A stretch of 64,000 bases of DNA from Methylobacterium sp. BTF04 (GCF_010692745.1 NZ_JAAHTB010000008.1:1-64000); one strand, 5' to 3'. Numbered from the stretch's first letter, positions 9,560 through 17,735 are shown. Notes: generated from the sequence alone by a model not told the origin. Made by a program: numbers and translations.

Positions 9560-11344
9560 TCAGAACCGGACCGAGCCGAGGACGGTCCACCGGTTGGTGT
9601 CCGGCAGCGCGTCGCTTCGGAAGCGGCGGCCGAATTCGACGATGAGGCTCGCCTCCGTCGCCGTGACGGGATCGATCAACGCGGCGAGCCGCAGGCCGAG
9701 GCCGAGGGAGGACACCCGCAGGCTCGCGGTTTCGAGCACGGTCGGCCGTGCGAGATAGAGCGCGCCGGTGGCGCCGAAGATGTAGGGCGTCACCGTGCCG
9801 GGGCGTCCGTCCACCGGGACGCTGAAGGGGTGCGAGAGCTCGCTGCGTACCGCCCATCCGCTGTCGCCGCTGAGGCTGCCCGCGTCGAAGGTCGACAATT
9901 CCTGGAACGAGGCCGTGCCGATCTGCTCGCTTCGGGCGAGCGCCTGCCCGAAGGAGGTCTGGCCGCGGGCGTAGAACCCGAGGACGAAATCCTGCGGTAG
10001 CGGCTGCGTGACGGTGATGGCCGCATCGAATTTCTGGAACTCGGCATTGGCCCCGAGGCGGGAGAGCGGCAGGATCGGCGTGGCGTCGGCCGCATTGCGG
10101 GCGCCGAGACCGTCGATCCCGAGGGAGAGCGTGCCGCGTCCGGCCAGGACGGCGCCGCCGTCGAACTGCACGTTGCCGTCGCCGCCGAGGCGGAGGATGC
10201 GCAGCCGGTCGAGGCTCAACGGAACCGCCGCGCCCGGCAGCACCAGCGCGAGCCGCTCCTCGGTCGTGTCGAAGCTGACGTCGCTGTAGAGATTGGCGGC
10301 GCGGCTGCGCAGCCACGGATAGCGCAGGCGGAACGAGAGCCTGTCGTAGTCGCTCGTGGTCTGGATCAGGCCGGCGAGCTTCGGCGCCGTCCGGCTGTTG
10401 GTGTATTCGAGATTGAATGTCAGCCCGTCGATGCCGAGGGGAACAACGAAGCCGCCCGCGAGGGTGCGTAGCCGCGGATCGTCGCCGAAGGGACTGCCGG
10501 TGCGTAAGGTATCGTTCCCGGTCGGATGGCCGAGCGCCCGCACATAAAGCGTCTCGCCCTGGCCGAAGGCCGTGTTGATATCGAGCCCGGTGCCGATCGT
10601 GTAGCCGCCGAGCGCTGTGCCGACCGTGTTGTCGCCCCCGACGAATCCGCTGATCGGCCGATACCGGCCCTCAATCACGAGGTTTGCGCCCCCTTGCGCG
10701 TCGCTCGGCACCAGCGTGGAGCGCAATGCGATGCCGGGAGTGTCGCCCGCGAGCAGCAACCGGCGTTCGATCTCGCCGATCTGCAGGTCGCGCCGTCCGC
10801 TCAGCGGTTCCAGGACCGCTGCGATCCGGGTGCGCGCCGGCTCGGGCACGTCGCGCAACTCGATATGCGCGACGAAACCGTTGACGACGACGAGGCGCAG
10901 CCGGCCCCCGTCGTTCAACGCCTGCGGCGGCAGCACCACCCGAACCAGGATCGAGCCGGAGCGGATCAGGGCCGCTTCGAGATCGCGGGCCGCCGAGAAG
11001 ATCTGGCTCGCCGGCACGCGTTGCCCGACGAGTTGGGCCTCGAGCCTGGCAATCTCAGCGGCAAAGCCCGGCGGTGCGTTCTCGACGGTAACGCCCGCGA
11101 TTCGGATCGACAGCCGATCCGATCCGGGCGGTGCCGCGAGTCCGGGCTGCCCGGAGAAGACGAGCGTGCCGGCACCGCGTGCGGTGGCGGGGGCGAAGCT
11201 CGGCGGCGTGACCTGACTCGCCGTCTGCGCCAGCGCATCGGCGGCGGCTCCCGACAGCGTCAGTCCGAGCGCGACCGCCATCACGGATCGGCCGGCAGAG
11301 CGGGTTCGCACGGGGGCGAGGCGTGGGGAGAGAGGCTCGATCAT
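9560..11344 (-). CDS. TpsB outer-membrane transporter (ShlB/FhaC family)
   Basis: A 594-residue two-partner secretion transporter. It has a signal-like N-terminus (hydrophobic stretch ending ALAQ near residue 40), then POTRA domains at about 80-230 (RLSIRIAGVTVENAPPG..., LVVVNGFVAHIELRDV) and a C-terminal 16-strand-type barrel ending in a final Phe (TVLGSVRF). The conserved RLLLAGDTPGI segment at the second POTRA matches the family. It lies 57 bases upstream of tpsA in the same direction, the usual tpsB-tpsA order. No strong ribosome site precedes ATG 11344, so Met22 (11281) is an alternative start; neither has a clear GGAG. Confidence 0.88.
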   Translation of the reverse strand: MIEPLSPRLAPVRTRSAGRSVMAVALGLTLSGAAADALAQTASQVTPPSFAPATARGAGTLVFSGQPGLAAPPGSDRLSIRIAGVTVENAPPGFAAEIARLEAQLVGQRVPASQIFSAARDLEAALIRSGSILVRVVLPPQALNDGGRLRLVVVNGFVAHIELRDVPEPARTRIAAVLEPLSGRRDLQIGEIERRLLLAGDTPGIALRSTLVPSDAQGGANLVIEGRYRPISGFVGGDNTVGTALGGYTIGTGLDINTAFGQGETLYVRALGHPTGNDTLRTGSPFGDDPRLRTLAGGFVVPLGIDGLTFNLEYTNSRTAPKLAGLIQTTSDYDRLSFRLRYPWLRSRAANLYSDVSFDTTEERLALVLPGAAVPLSLDRLRILRLGGDGNVQFDGGAVLAGRGTLSLGIDGLGARNAADATPILPLSRLGANAEFQKFDAAITVTQPLPQDFVLGFYARGQTSFGQALARSEQIGTASFQELSTFDAGSLSGDSGWAVRSELSHPFSVPVDGRPGTVTPYIFGATGALYLARPTVLETASLRVSSLGLGLRLAALIDPVTATEASLIVEFGRRFRSDALPDTNRWTVLGSVRF

Positions 11345-11883
11345 GTGTCAGGTTGGCACGATCTTCTGGTTCTGTTTCGGACCGTGTCGTGTCCCTCCAG
11401 GCAGGTCAATTGATCTTGATCGTCCAAGACGGCTGGATTCGGCGTTTTCGCCCCGGGTGTATGATTTTGGCGACAAAAACAGTTCGCGTGGGTCTGCGCG
11501 CAGCGGCGTTGTTGAAAGAGAAAGTCTATTTTTCGTTAATAAAAGCGCGGATACCGGTCATTCGAACGATTTCGTAGCCGGGAACTGGCAGCCCAGGCCG
11601 TCTTGCGGATCGCTCGCTCACGATTTTTGGTTCTCTCTGGACTGGACCAGGGATCGCCGACGCAGCGTCGCGATTCGCGCGGACGGGCATCGACCGCGAA
11701 GGCCGCGTCTCTGCTCGTCCCGATGCAGTGAGCAGGAATGCTGGCTTCGATCGGACCCCGCCCGGTTCCGTCGGGAGGGCCGCGGCATTACGGGACTCAC
11801 CGGTGCGGGGATGCCGTGTTGTCGTCGGGCACCAGGCGACCACGACGACCTGCACGCGGCGCATCCCGGTAAGTATCCCACGC

Positions 11884-12183
11884 GTGTCCGAGAACACTGC
11901 GATCGACAGGCGCACCGCGAGCCCGATCGCCGGAACCGGGCTGGACGCGCGCCCGAGCCCTTTCGATCGGCCTTCGCTGATGTCGCGTCCGCAGCTGCGG
12001 AACGATACGGCGATGCCGCTGTATCAGTAGCTCGAGGAAGGCCGGATCTTCGGGTTTGCCGAACCACAGCCCTGCCTCCTGATCGCGCGTCACGGCTTCA
12101 CGCGGGATGCCACGATGAGCGACTACGTCGAGGGCCTGGTTCGCGGCGACATCTACAGTTACCGCCTCAAGCTGCGGGCCTGA
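11884..12183 (+). pseudogene. Possible small gene interrupted by an amber stop
   Basis: The plus-strand frame from GTG 11884 reads about 48 residues ending in ...RNDTAMPLYQ, meets TAG at 12028-12030, and continues with a well-formed segment (LEEGRIFGFAEPQPCLLIA then RHGFTRDATMSDYVEG) to TGA 12181-12183. The segment after the stop looks like real protein sequence: few low-complexity runs, balanced residues. It joins naturally to the segment before it, so one base change (CAG to TAG) may have broken the gene. I do not recognise the family. No strong ribosome site is seen. Alternatives are chance open frames. Confidence 0.3.
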
Positions 12184-12263
12184 AGCCAATCGGTCGACCC
12201 GATTCCCGTGCGACCGCCGCCTACCGCACAGGTCATAGCGCGGGCCGCCGACCTTTCGCCAAG

Positions 12264-12278
12264 ACCAAAAGCAGTCCA
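12264..12278. repeat. Dispersed 15-base intergenic word, copy 1
   Basis: The word ACCAAAAGCAGTCCA occurs here, 85 bases before the M23 gene, and again exactly at 27145-27159 in the tssA-tssB gap. A shorter version (GCAGTCCA followed by AAAA) lies at 50477-50488. Function unknown. Confidence 0.4.
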
Positions 12279-12362
12279 TATCTCGAGGGTCCGCGCACGC
12301 TGTCGCAAGCGCGGTCCCCCGGCTCTGCGCAGCCAGGATCCGACGTTCGAAGGGGACAATCG

Positions 12363-13550
12363 GTGACGCTGACACGCCGAAAACGGGCCTCGGCGCGGGT
12401 GCCGGCCCGTATGCCTCCGCCGCCGCGCAGGTTCGCGATCCGGGTCGCACTCGGCCTCTGCGCGATCTGGGCCATCGCCGCGACGATCCTGGCCGTGCGC
12501 GACGCGCGGGAAATCGGCCGGCTGAACGACGAGGCCGAGCTCCGGCGGCTCCTGCACGAGGAGCGCGTGCGGGCGCTGACCCGGCGACTCGTCGGCGTCG
12601 CGAGCCATCAGATGCTCGAGCAGGAGGGCCTTGCCGATCGTCTCGCCGACATCGTGACGCGTCAGGTGGAACTGGAAGCACGGGAGGCGGCACTGGCCGC
12701 CGCCGCGGAGCGGGCGGCTTTGTCTCCGGAGCCCATCGGCAAGATGCGACAGGGCGATCTCGCGCGGGAGGCGCCGACCGCGATCGCCCGGCTTCCGTTG
12801 CGCGAGCAATTCGCGCGGATCGAGGCTTCGCTCGATCGGGTTGAGACCGGCCAGGGCCGCACGGTCGCGACCCTGGCCGCCGGCGCGGTCACCAGCACTG
12901 AGCGAATGCGCGCGGCCCTGGCCGAACTCCGCCTGCCGATCGCCCCGGCCGTGGTGCCGCCGCGTTCGCCCGCCACCGGCACCGTCCCGCAGGATGCCTT
13001 CACGGCTCGACTCGCGGCCGCCGAGACCGCGTTCGCCGAGGCGGGGCGCTGGCGCAGCCTCGCCGAGAGCGTGCCGTTGCGCTCGCCGATCGAGGGCGAT
13101 GCGGGGCTCTCCAGCAATTTCGGCCTGCGCAAGGATCCGTTCACGGGAGCCCAGCGCATGCACGCCGGCATGGATTTCCGCTCGGGCGTCGGCACGCCCG
13201 TCCGATCCGCCGCGGAGGGACGCGTCGTCTCGGTCGGCCAGAGCGGCGGTTACGGCAACCTCGTCGAGGTCGATCACGGGCACGGCCTCATCACCCGCTA
13301 CGGCCATCTCTCGGCGATTCAGGTGGTCCTCGATCAGGCTGTGACAGCCGGCACGATCGTCGGGCTCGTCGGCTCGACCGGGCGTTCCACCGGCCCGCAC
13401 CTCCATTACGAGACCCGGCTCTCCGGCAACGCCCTCGATCCGGCCCGTTTCCTCGCCGTCGGGCAGGTACTGCTCGGCCGGCCGGCGCCGGCGCAGCAGA
13501 TCGCCCCGCAGCCCCTGGCGGCGGCGGAGGTCGAGGATTCCTCCGACTGA
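12363..13550 (+). CDS. Membrane-anchored M23 (LytM) metallopeptidase
   Basis: A 395-residue protein: short basic N-terminus, one transmembrane segment at about 27-45, a helical, probably coiled-coil region at about 48-250, then an M23 domain at about 240-360. The zinc-binding pattern is complete: His267 and Asp271 in HAGMD, and HLH at 346-348. This architecture is that of periplasmic peptidoglycan endopeptidases or their divisome regulators. I chose GTG 12363 because AAGGGG precedes it by seven bases; the open frame extends much further upstream without meaning. It converges on the PAAR gene. It may be a housekeeping cell-wall enzyme rather than part of the T6SS. Confidence 0.85.
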   Translation: MTLTRRKRASARVPARMPPPPRRFAIRVALGLCAIWAIAATILAVRDAREIGRLNDEAELRRLLHEERVRALTRRLVGVASHQMLEQEGLADRLADIVTRQVELEAREAALAAAAERAALSPEPIGKMRQGDLAREAPTAIARLPLREQFARIEASLDRVETGQGRTVATLAAGAVTSTERMRAALAELRLPIAPAVVPPRSPATGTVPQDAFTARLAAAETAFAEAGRWRSLAESVPLRSPIEGDAGLSSNFGLRKDPFTGAQRMHAGMDFRSGVGTPVRSAAEGRVVSVGQSGGYGNLVEVDHGHGLITRYGHLSAIQVVLDQAVTAGTIVGLVGSTGRSTGPHLHYETRLSGNALDPARFLAVGQVLLGRPAPAQQIAPQPLAAAEVEDSSD

Positions 13551-13603
13551 CCGCGCGTCGCCACGGGGAGTATCCGGACGGGCGTGGTTGCGGCAGGGGC
13601 CGC

Positions 13604-14104
13604 TCAGCCGCCGATGATCACCGTCGGCAATCCCATGACGATGACGTTGGGCGGTCCGAGCGCCTCGACGATGGTGTCGCCCGCCCGGCACGCGGCGAGT
13701 GTGTTGATCAGCACCGTCTGCGAACCATTGACCACGACGCCCGGTCCGTGCGGCGGGATCGGCAGGGGCGTGGCGCAGATGTGGATGTCGGCGCCCCCGG
13801 CCGCGCCGGTGATCATCGAACCCATGGTGGCGGCGGCCGCCGATTTGACCGCCTGCTCGGCGGCGAGTGCCACGGGAGCCCCGGGGGTGCCGGCCGCCGC
13901 GAGCGTCGCCGCCTCCGCCACCTGGATCGTCGTATCGGAGATGGTTTTCGCCGCCTGGATCGCGGCGGCCGCCGCGGCCGAGACGCCGCGCCAGGCCGGC
14001 AGGCCGCCGATCATCACGTTGAAGCTGCCGGGTCCGGGCTGCAGGATCGGCGGCAGCGGGTGCGCGACGGGATCGAGGATGCGGGCGGCGGGGCCTTTGG
14101 GCAT
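13604..14104 (-). CDS. PAAR-domain protein (T6SS spike tip)
   Basis: A 166-residue protein starting MPKGPAARILDPVAH and ending in the glycine/isoleucine pattern VIVMGLPTVIIGG. The two outer parts (about 1-40 and 105-166, the second with GGADIHICATPLPIPPHGPG) form a PAAR-type cone that caps VgrG spikes. The insert at about 40-100 is an Ala-rich helical stretch, so this is a split PAAR with a helical insertion. No toxin domain is attached, so it would deliver cargo by contact or simply sharpen the spike. It is the most downstream gene of the minus-strand accessory group. The stop and the M23 gene converge about 50 bases apart. Confidence 0.78.
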   Translation of the reverse strand: MPKGPAARILDPVAHPLPPILQPGPGSFNVMIGGLPAWRGVSAAAAAAIQAAKTISDTTIQVAEAATLAAAGTPGAPVALAAEQAVKSAAAATMGSMITGAAGGADIHICATPLPIPPHGPGVVVNGSQTVLINTLAACRAGDTIVEALGPPNVIVMGLPTVIIGG

Positions 14105-14174
14105 GATGCGTCGATCCCCGGTGGTCGAAATGCGGCTTTGTCGGAATATGCGTGGTCGAGAAGTGTCTCGGATC

Positions 14175-14663
14175 TCAGTGGCGAGCGATCACCCGGCTCC
14201 CGACCGTCATTCCCGCCATGATCGCCGGCTTCAACGTGTTCGCAGCCGAGGCGGCAATGGTCTTGCGTTGCTCCACCGAACTGGATTTTCCGGTGGTCGC
14301 GACCTTATCCATGTGGCGTATGGTCATGACACCGACGATGTTGTCGGCCGCCGTCTGATATCCTGAGCCTATGATTTTATTTGTTTTCTTATAGATCAAG
14401 ACGGCTTGGGCGGTCGCGTCACCATAGGAGATGCTGTCGACTTCGGCATTGAAAAGCGCTATTTTTGCCTCTGCGTCCTCACCGTTTGCCTGATCTTCTG
14501 CGTACATCGCCTGTAAAGCACCGACACCAAGAAGAAAATATTGAATACGTCTGACGTAGAGTCCCTGATCTCCGATCGTGACATGGTATTTGTGGCTGAC
14601 GGCCGCCATTTGCAGCCGGTTATCGTCACGGAAGAGCGTGCTTATTAGGATTTTGCTTGCCAT
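14175..14663 (-). CDS. Peptidoglycan-binding-like T6SS accessory protein, paralogue A
   Basis: A 162-residue protein of unrecognised family, paralogous to the product of 17133-17633. Shared motifs are the N-terminal LFRDDNRLQ, then HKYHVTIGDQGLYVRRIQYF, YG-AT---V-IYK---IIG-G-QT--D-I--V-TIRHMD, and a C-terminal ANTLKPAIMAGM-VG segment. The middle resembles a peptidoglycan-binding repeat (VRRIQ...Y) fused to a second module. I chose ATG 14663 (MASKIL) because GGAG lies eight bases before it, matching the start context of the paralogue. The DNA is AT-richer than the surrounding genes, suggesting recent transfer. The C-terminal small-residue stretch may insert into membrane. A T6SS effector role is inference from context. 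Confidence 0.6.
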   Translation of the reverse strand: MASKILISTLFRDDNRLQMAAVSHKYHVTIGDQGLYVRRIQYFLLGVGALQAMYAEDQANGEDAEAKIALFNAEVDSISYGDATAQAVLIYKKTNKIIGSGYQTAADNIVGVMTIRHMDKVATTGKSSSVEQRKTIAASAANTLKPAIMAGMTVGSRVIARH

Positions 14664-14792
14664 AGTATCGACTCCATTTACAGACATTTACCTAATACAA
14701 TAAGATTTGTCGAACCAAGTGAGGCAAGCTCTGTCGGGTCGCCGCTGTGGAGGCGACGCTTGTTCTCCCCGACGAGCGCAGCTGCGGCCGTC

Positions 14793-15107
14793 TTACCGCC
14801 CCCCCAGGCCGCGTTTGCAGGAGGGCCGACCCGTAAACGGTGCACTGCCCGAAAGACCCTGCAGGACACTCGACTCGTTGAGCCCGGTCAGTGAGAGAGT
14901 GAGGACCCGTGGGCCGAGCTTGCCGGCCGCCTTGGCTTTGCCGGGGCCGGACGCGACTGAAACGGTGCAGGCGCGGTCGTTCCCGATATCGTGGAACTCC
15001 CATAGCCCGACCGTCGTGGTACTGCCGGTCCCGAAGTAGAGGCAGTCGAGTGCATCTTTATCAGGGTCGGGTACGCCCTGCCCCATCACTGCAACGAAGT
15101 GAGCCAT
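14793..15107 (-). CDS. Small hypothetical protein
   Basis: A 104-residue frame starting MAHFVAVMGQGVPDPDKD. Start ATG 15107 has GGAG seven bases upstream, the same arrangement as the neighbouring accessory genes, which supports it as real. Residues 1-75 look like a compact beta-rich domain (LYFGTGSTTTVGLWEFHDIG); the last 25 are low-complexity and basic, so the end may be frameshifted or truncated. I do not recognise the family. It sits between paralogue A and the OmpA-like fusion gene, in the same direction. Confidence 0.5.
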   Translation of the reverse strand: MAHFVAVMGQGVPDPDKDALDCLYFGTGSTTTVGLWEFHDIGNDRACTVSVASGPGKAKAAGKLGPRVLTLSLTGLNESSVLQGLSGSAPFTGRPSCKRGLGGR

Positions 15108-15397
15108 GTCTGGTCTCCGATCATCCGGGGAAGCGTGCCGAATTGGCCCTTCGGCCGGCGGGTGCAGGGACGAAGAGGGCGACTATCATCGAGTTTCCGA
15201 GCCGGACCGCCGAGCGGGTCGCGCCTTTCAGCCGCTTCTCCCCAGACGTGTAATCCGTCAGCGGCCCCTCGCCCGTCGCGCGTCAGGGGGACCGTCATGG
15301 TTTCGTCGGGCTGTTCGAAGCGCCGCGTCGTGGTGGAATGCGTCATCACGCGATGCATTTCTCTCGCACCCACGCGCATCCGATCGATCCCCGCCAC
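15086..15397 (-). other. Doubtful 103-codon frame, possible cupin-like relic
   Basis: A GTG-started frame begins a few bases after the stop of the OmpA-like gene and overlaps the next gene by about 20 bases. It lacks a ribosome site. Only the segment TTTRRFEQPDETMTVPL resembles anything (the entry strand of small cupins); after that the sequence is arginine-rich and unconvincing. I treat this 290-base gap as non-coding or as a decayed gene. Confidence 0.2.
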
Positions 15398-15399
15398 CG

Positions 15400-16296
15400 T
15401 CAGTAGCCCGTGAAGGGCCAGTCCGGCGTGACCTTGGCGAGGACGCCCTTGGTGACGGAGCCGAGACCCGGCATCTGGATGCCCCAGCCGCCCTTAATCG
15501 GGATGAGGCCGGGAACCGTGAAGATCATGCCGGCGCCGTCGACGATTTCGTCGATCGAAAGTCGGATCGTCCCACCGGCGCTCCAGGGACCGATCGTGGC
15601 ACCCGGGTCCTGGTACATGGCGGCCTGGGAGTTGAACATGTAGAGTTGCGCGTCGCGCGTCGTATGGAAGAGCGTCGGAGGGCCCGCCTTCGTCGCCGAG
15701 CCGGGGCCGGGAATTTTCGGGATCGAAATGCCGATCCCGCCGCCGGTGTAGAAGAAGAACGCCGTCATCCGCCGCCTCAGGTCGACAATCTGGAAGAAAT
15801 AGTCGTCTGTCTGCGCGATGATGGAGGCCGAGCCGCCTCCCACCACGCGGATCTCGAACTCGCGCGTGGCGACAGGTTTGGGCGGATCGGGCCGGGAGGG
15901 CTTGCCCGCGGAGTAGACCAGAATCTCGACGGCGCGGTCGTAGCCATCGTTCTCCTTCGGGCCGACGGATTCGTTGTCGCCCGCAGAGATCTCGACGTTG
16001 AATTTCGCCGCGCTGGAGAAGGTCTTGACGTAACCTTTGACAGCCTGGCAGCGCTCGTAGGAGAGGTTCTTGTTGAGCGTATGGGCATTAGTGCCTTGCG
16101 CCTTCGACCATTGCCGCGACGCATGTCCGATCAGGTCGACCCACGCCGCCGGGTTGCTCGCAATGATCGGCTTCACCTTTGCCTCGAGCCATTGCCTGTG
16201 TGCGCCGATGGGCTTCGACTGACCCGTGGGAAAGTTGCAGAGACGCGCCGCAATGGTTGCCTTCGTTCCCGAGATTTCCTGGACATCCGCAGCCAT
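15400..16296 (-). CDS. OmpA-like domain fused to an unknown C-terminal domain
   Basis: A 298-residue protein without a visible signal peptide. Residues about 30-135 are an OmpA-C-like peptidoglycan-binding domain placed at the N-terminus (LIGHASRQWSKAQG, LSYERCQAVKGYV, then DGYDRAVEILV). Residues about 145-298 form a Gly/Ile/Pro-rich domain that I do not recognise (FFYTGGGIGISIPKIPGPGS, later PGLIPIKGGWGIQMPGLGS). Lack of a signal peptide together with a wall-binding domain suits a protein delivered by the T6SS rather than by Sec. It lies in the accessory group between small orphans. The OmpA-like part might instead serve as an adaptor. Effector function is inference. Confidence 0.6.
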   Translation of the reverse strand: MAADVQEISGTKATIAARLCNFPTGQSKPIGAHRQWLEAKVKPIIASNPAAWVDLIGHASRQWSKAQGTNAHTLNKNLSYERCQAVKGYVKTFSSAAKFNVEISAGDNESVGPKENDGYDRAVEILVYSAGKPSRPDPPKPVATREFEIRVVGGGSASIIAQTDDYFFQIVDLRRRMTAFFFYTGGGIGISIPKIPGPGSATKAGPPTLFHTTRDAQLYMFNSQAAMYQDPGATIGPWSAGGTIRLSIDEIVDGAGMIFTVPGLIPIKGGWGIQMPGLGSVTKGVLAKVTPDWPFTGY

Positions 16297-16392
16297 GGAG
16301 CGTTCTCCAAAAAGAGCGCTTTGCGGCGCTTTAGATTCGACGATGATGTGGGATTACAGATTTGAGTAGTGGACTATATCTCGAATAGTTAT

Positions 16393-16821
16393 TTAGATAC
16401 CAGCGTAAAAGGCTGCGATCTGCTCGAACAAAGCGCGCGGCAAGGGTTTTTCCAATGTCTTGTCGCCGGCTTCCCAGCGACGTTTCCAGTTCGACGCGTA
16501 TTCTCCGTAGCTCCTCGGCTTTTTGCTGCTGGTGAGGAAAACTTTGCGCGGGGGAAGTTTGACGGCGTTTCCGCCCGGTCCGCCGCCCTTGCTGTCGATC
16601 AGCTTCTTGATCGGGTTTGGCAGGTCGGATTCGTCGTATTCCTCGTCGCCGGCGCCGAAATTGATGACGAATTTCTTTCCGTCGCGCTTTGCCCAGACCG
16701 AAATAGTCTCGTGAGCCTTCACCTTCAGCTTGAAGGTGAAGGCTTCGCCATCCCAGGAGAGTGTGAATAGACCGTAGCTGTTCGAGTCGTAGACGTCGTC
16801 GAAGGATGGACCGTTGGACAT
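16393..16821 (-). CDS. Hypothetical protein of the T6SS accessory group
   Basis: A 142-residue, signal-less protein: an N-terminal beta-type region (GLFTLSWDGEAFTFKLKV), a linker rich in Gly, and a basic helical C-terminus (YASNWKRRWEAGDKTLEKPL). I do not recognise the family. ATG 16821 is the only sensible start. The coding sequence uses AAG and AAC often and is less GC-rich than the core T6SS genes. Position next to the OmpA-like fusion gene suggests an immunity protein, adaptor or effector partner, but nothing in the sequence decides. Confidence 0.5.
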   Translation of the reverse strand: MSNGPSFDDVYDSNSYGLFTLSWDGEAFTFKLKVKAHETISVWAKRDGKKFVINFGAGDEEYDESDLPNPIKKLIDSKGGGPGGNAVKLPPRKVFLTSSKKPRSYGEYASNWKRRWEAGDKTLEKPLPRALFEQIAAFYAGI

Positions 16822-17132
16822 GGTGTCGACTCCGCTATCGTGGCGTAGGAGGTGGCACTCGCCTCCAAGGCGAGGAGCACGGCCCTCTTCCCTGCGTTGA
16901 CCGTCCGCAGGGGGAGCCGAAGTGTCCGTCCCTCAATGCTGCGCGCGGTGTCGTCGTTTCGTCCGTGTCAGGCGTGTGTTTTAGGAAATCGAATTGTCTC
17001 TGCTCTTCGGGGCGCCCGCATGCGATTCGGCTGCCGGCTTTCGGGACGTGCAGCTCGGGGCAAGGTTGCTGTCCGGTTGGATCAGTCTTCGCGGTTGCCA
17101 TCATGAAAGACGTATCGATCTGGTCCACGACC
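16822..17132. other. 311-base gap within the accessory group
   Basis: No supported gene. A 97-codon minus-strand frame (MDQIDTSFMMATAKTDPTGQ...) stays open but is proline/arginine-rich at its end and lacks a ribosome site. The gap may hold a promoter for the downstream accessory genes. Confidence 0.4.
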
Positions 17133-17633
17133 TCACCGCGCGCGTGACAGCATCGCGCCGCCGACGCCCATCCCCGCAGCGACCGCGGGCTTCAAGACGT
17201 TGGGGGCACCGGCTGTCATCTGCTCCCGTAAGGTTATCGGATGGACTTTGAAGTCGGTCTTTGCTGTCGCGTCCATATGTCGGACGGTCAATACTTCGAA
17301 GATGTCATCAACCGTCGTCTGATCGCCTTTGCCGATGATCCGATAATGGTCCTTGTAGATCCAGACGCCGTATGACGTGGCGTTTCCGTAATATGCGTTC
17401 GCCAGATATTTTGTCATATCACTCCAAGGTTCCGCTACCGACAGCGGACCGACAGCATTGTTGACGATTTCATACATCTTATGAAAAACGTCCATTCCAT
17501 AGAAGAAGTACTGAATACGACGAACATAGAGACCCTGATCGCCGTTCTTGACGTGATATTTGTGATCGATCGCTGCTTTCTGAAGGCGCTCATCGTCCTT
17601 GAAGAGCGCGCTGTTCAGGACGGGGGTGCTCAT
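17133..17633 (-). CDS. Peptidoglycan-binding-like T6SS accessory protein, paralogue B
   Basis: A 166-residue protein, diverged copy of the product of 14175-14663. It keeps LFKDDERLQ, HKYHVKNGDQGLYVRRIQYF, YGNATSYGVWIYKDHYRIIG, then QTTVDDIFEVLTVRHMD, and ends NVLKPAVAAGMGVGGAML. AGAGG precedes ATG 17633 with usual spacing. It is the first gene after clpV in the same direction (gap of about 100 bases), so it may be the start of the cargo section of the operon. The DNA is AT-richer than clpV. I do not recognise a catalytic motif. Wall targeting of the central part is inferred from its resemblance to peptidoglycan-binding repeats. Confidence 0.6.
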   Translation of the reverse strand: MSTPVLNSALFKDDERLQKAAIDHKYHVKNGDQGLYVRRIQYFFYGMDVFHKMYEIVNNAVGPLSVAEPWSDMTKYLANAYYGNATSYGVWIYKDHYRIIGKGDQTTVDDIFEVLTVRHMDATAKTDFKVHPITLREQMTAGAPNVLKPAVAAGMGVGGAMLSRAR

Positions 17634-17735
17634 AGCTCTGTCCTCTTTCAGAAAACCGATACGCTCCGTTGCCGATCACGGCCTTCGGAGGAGGCTTCGA
17701 TCCTTGCAAGCCCAAATGCGGGCCAGTCGACACCG

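Larger units (their letters stand above)
11345..12362. other. Gene-poor 1-kb region
   Basis: There is no well-supported intact gene between tpsB and the M23 peptidase gene. The left part (about 11440-11580) is AT-richer and should hold the tpsB promoter on the minus strand, but I cannot name boxes. The middle contains a possible gene relic (separate entry, 11884-12183). The right part contains a 15-base word that recurs in the T6SS cluster (12264-12278). A long plus-strand frame crosses the whole region only because it is open into the M23 gene. Confidence 0.5.

Noticed and set aside
11349..11370. Possible sigma-54 promoter (TTGGCACGATCTTCTGG) at the left of the gene-poor region
   Set aside because: The -24 half fits but the -12 half is TCTG rather than TTGC, and no gene starts at a suitable distance on that strand.
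11343..12362. Upstream extension of the M23 frame to 11343
   Set aside because: The extra 340 residues are Arg/Pro-rich without domains; GTG 12363 has a ribosome site and precedes a proper transmembrane anchor.
16835..17128. 97-codon minus-strand frame in the accessory island gap
   Set aside because: No ribosome site, composition unlike the neighbours, Arg/Pro-rich tail.
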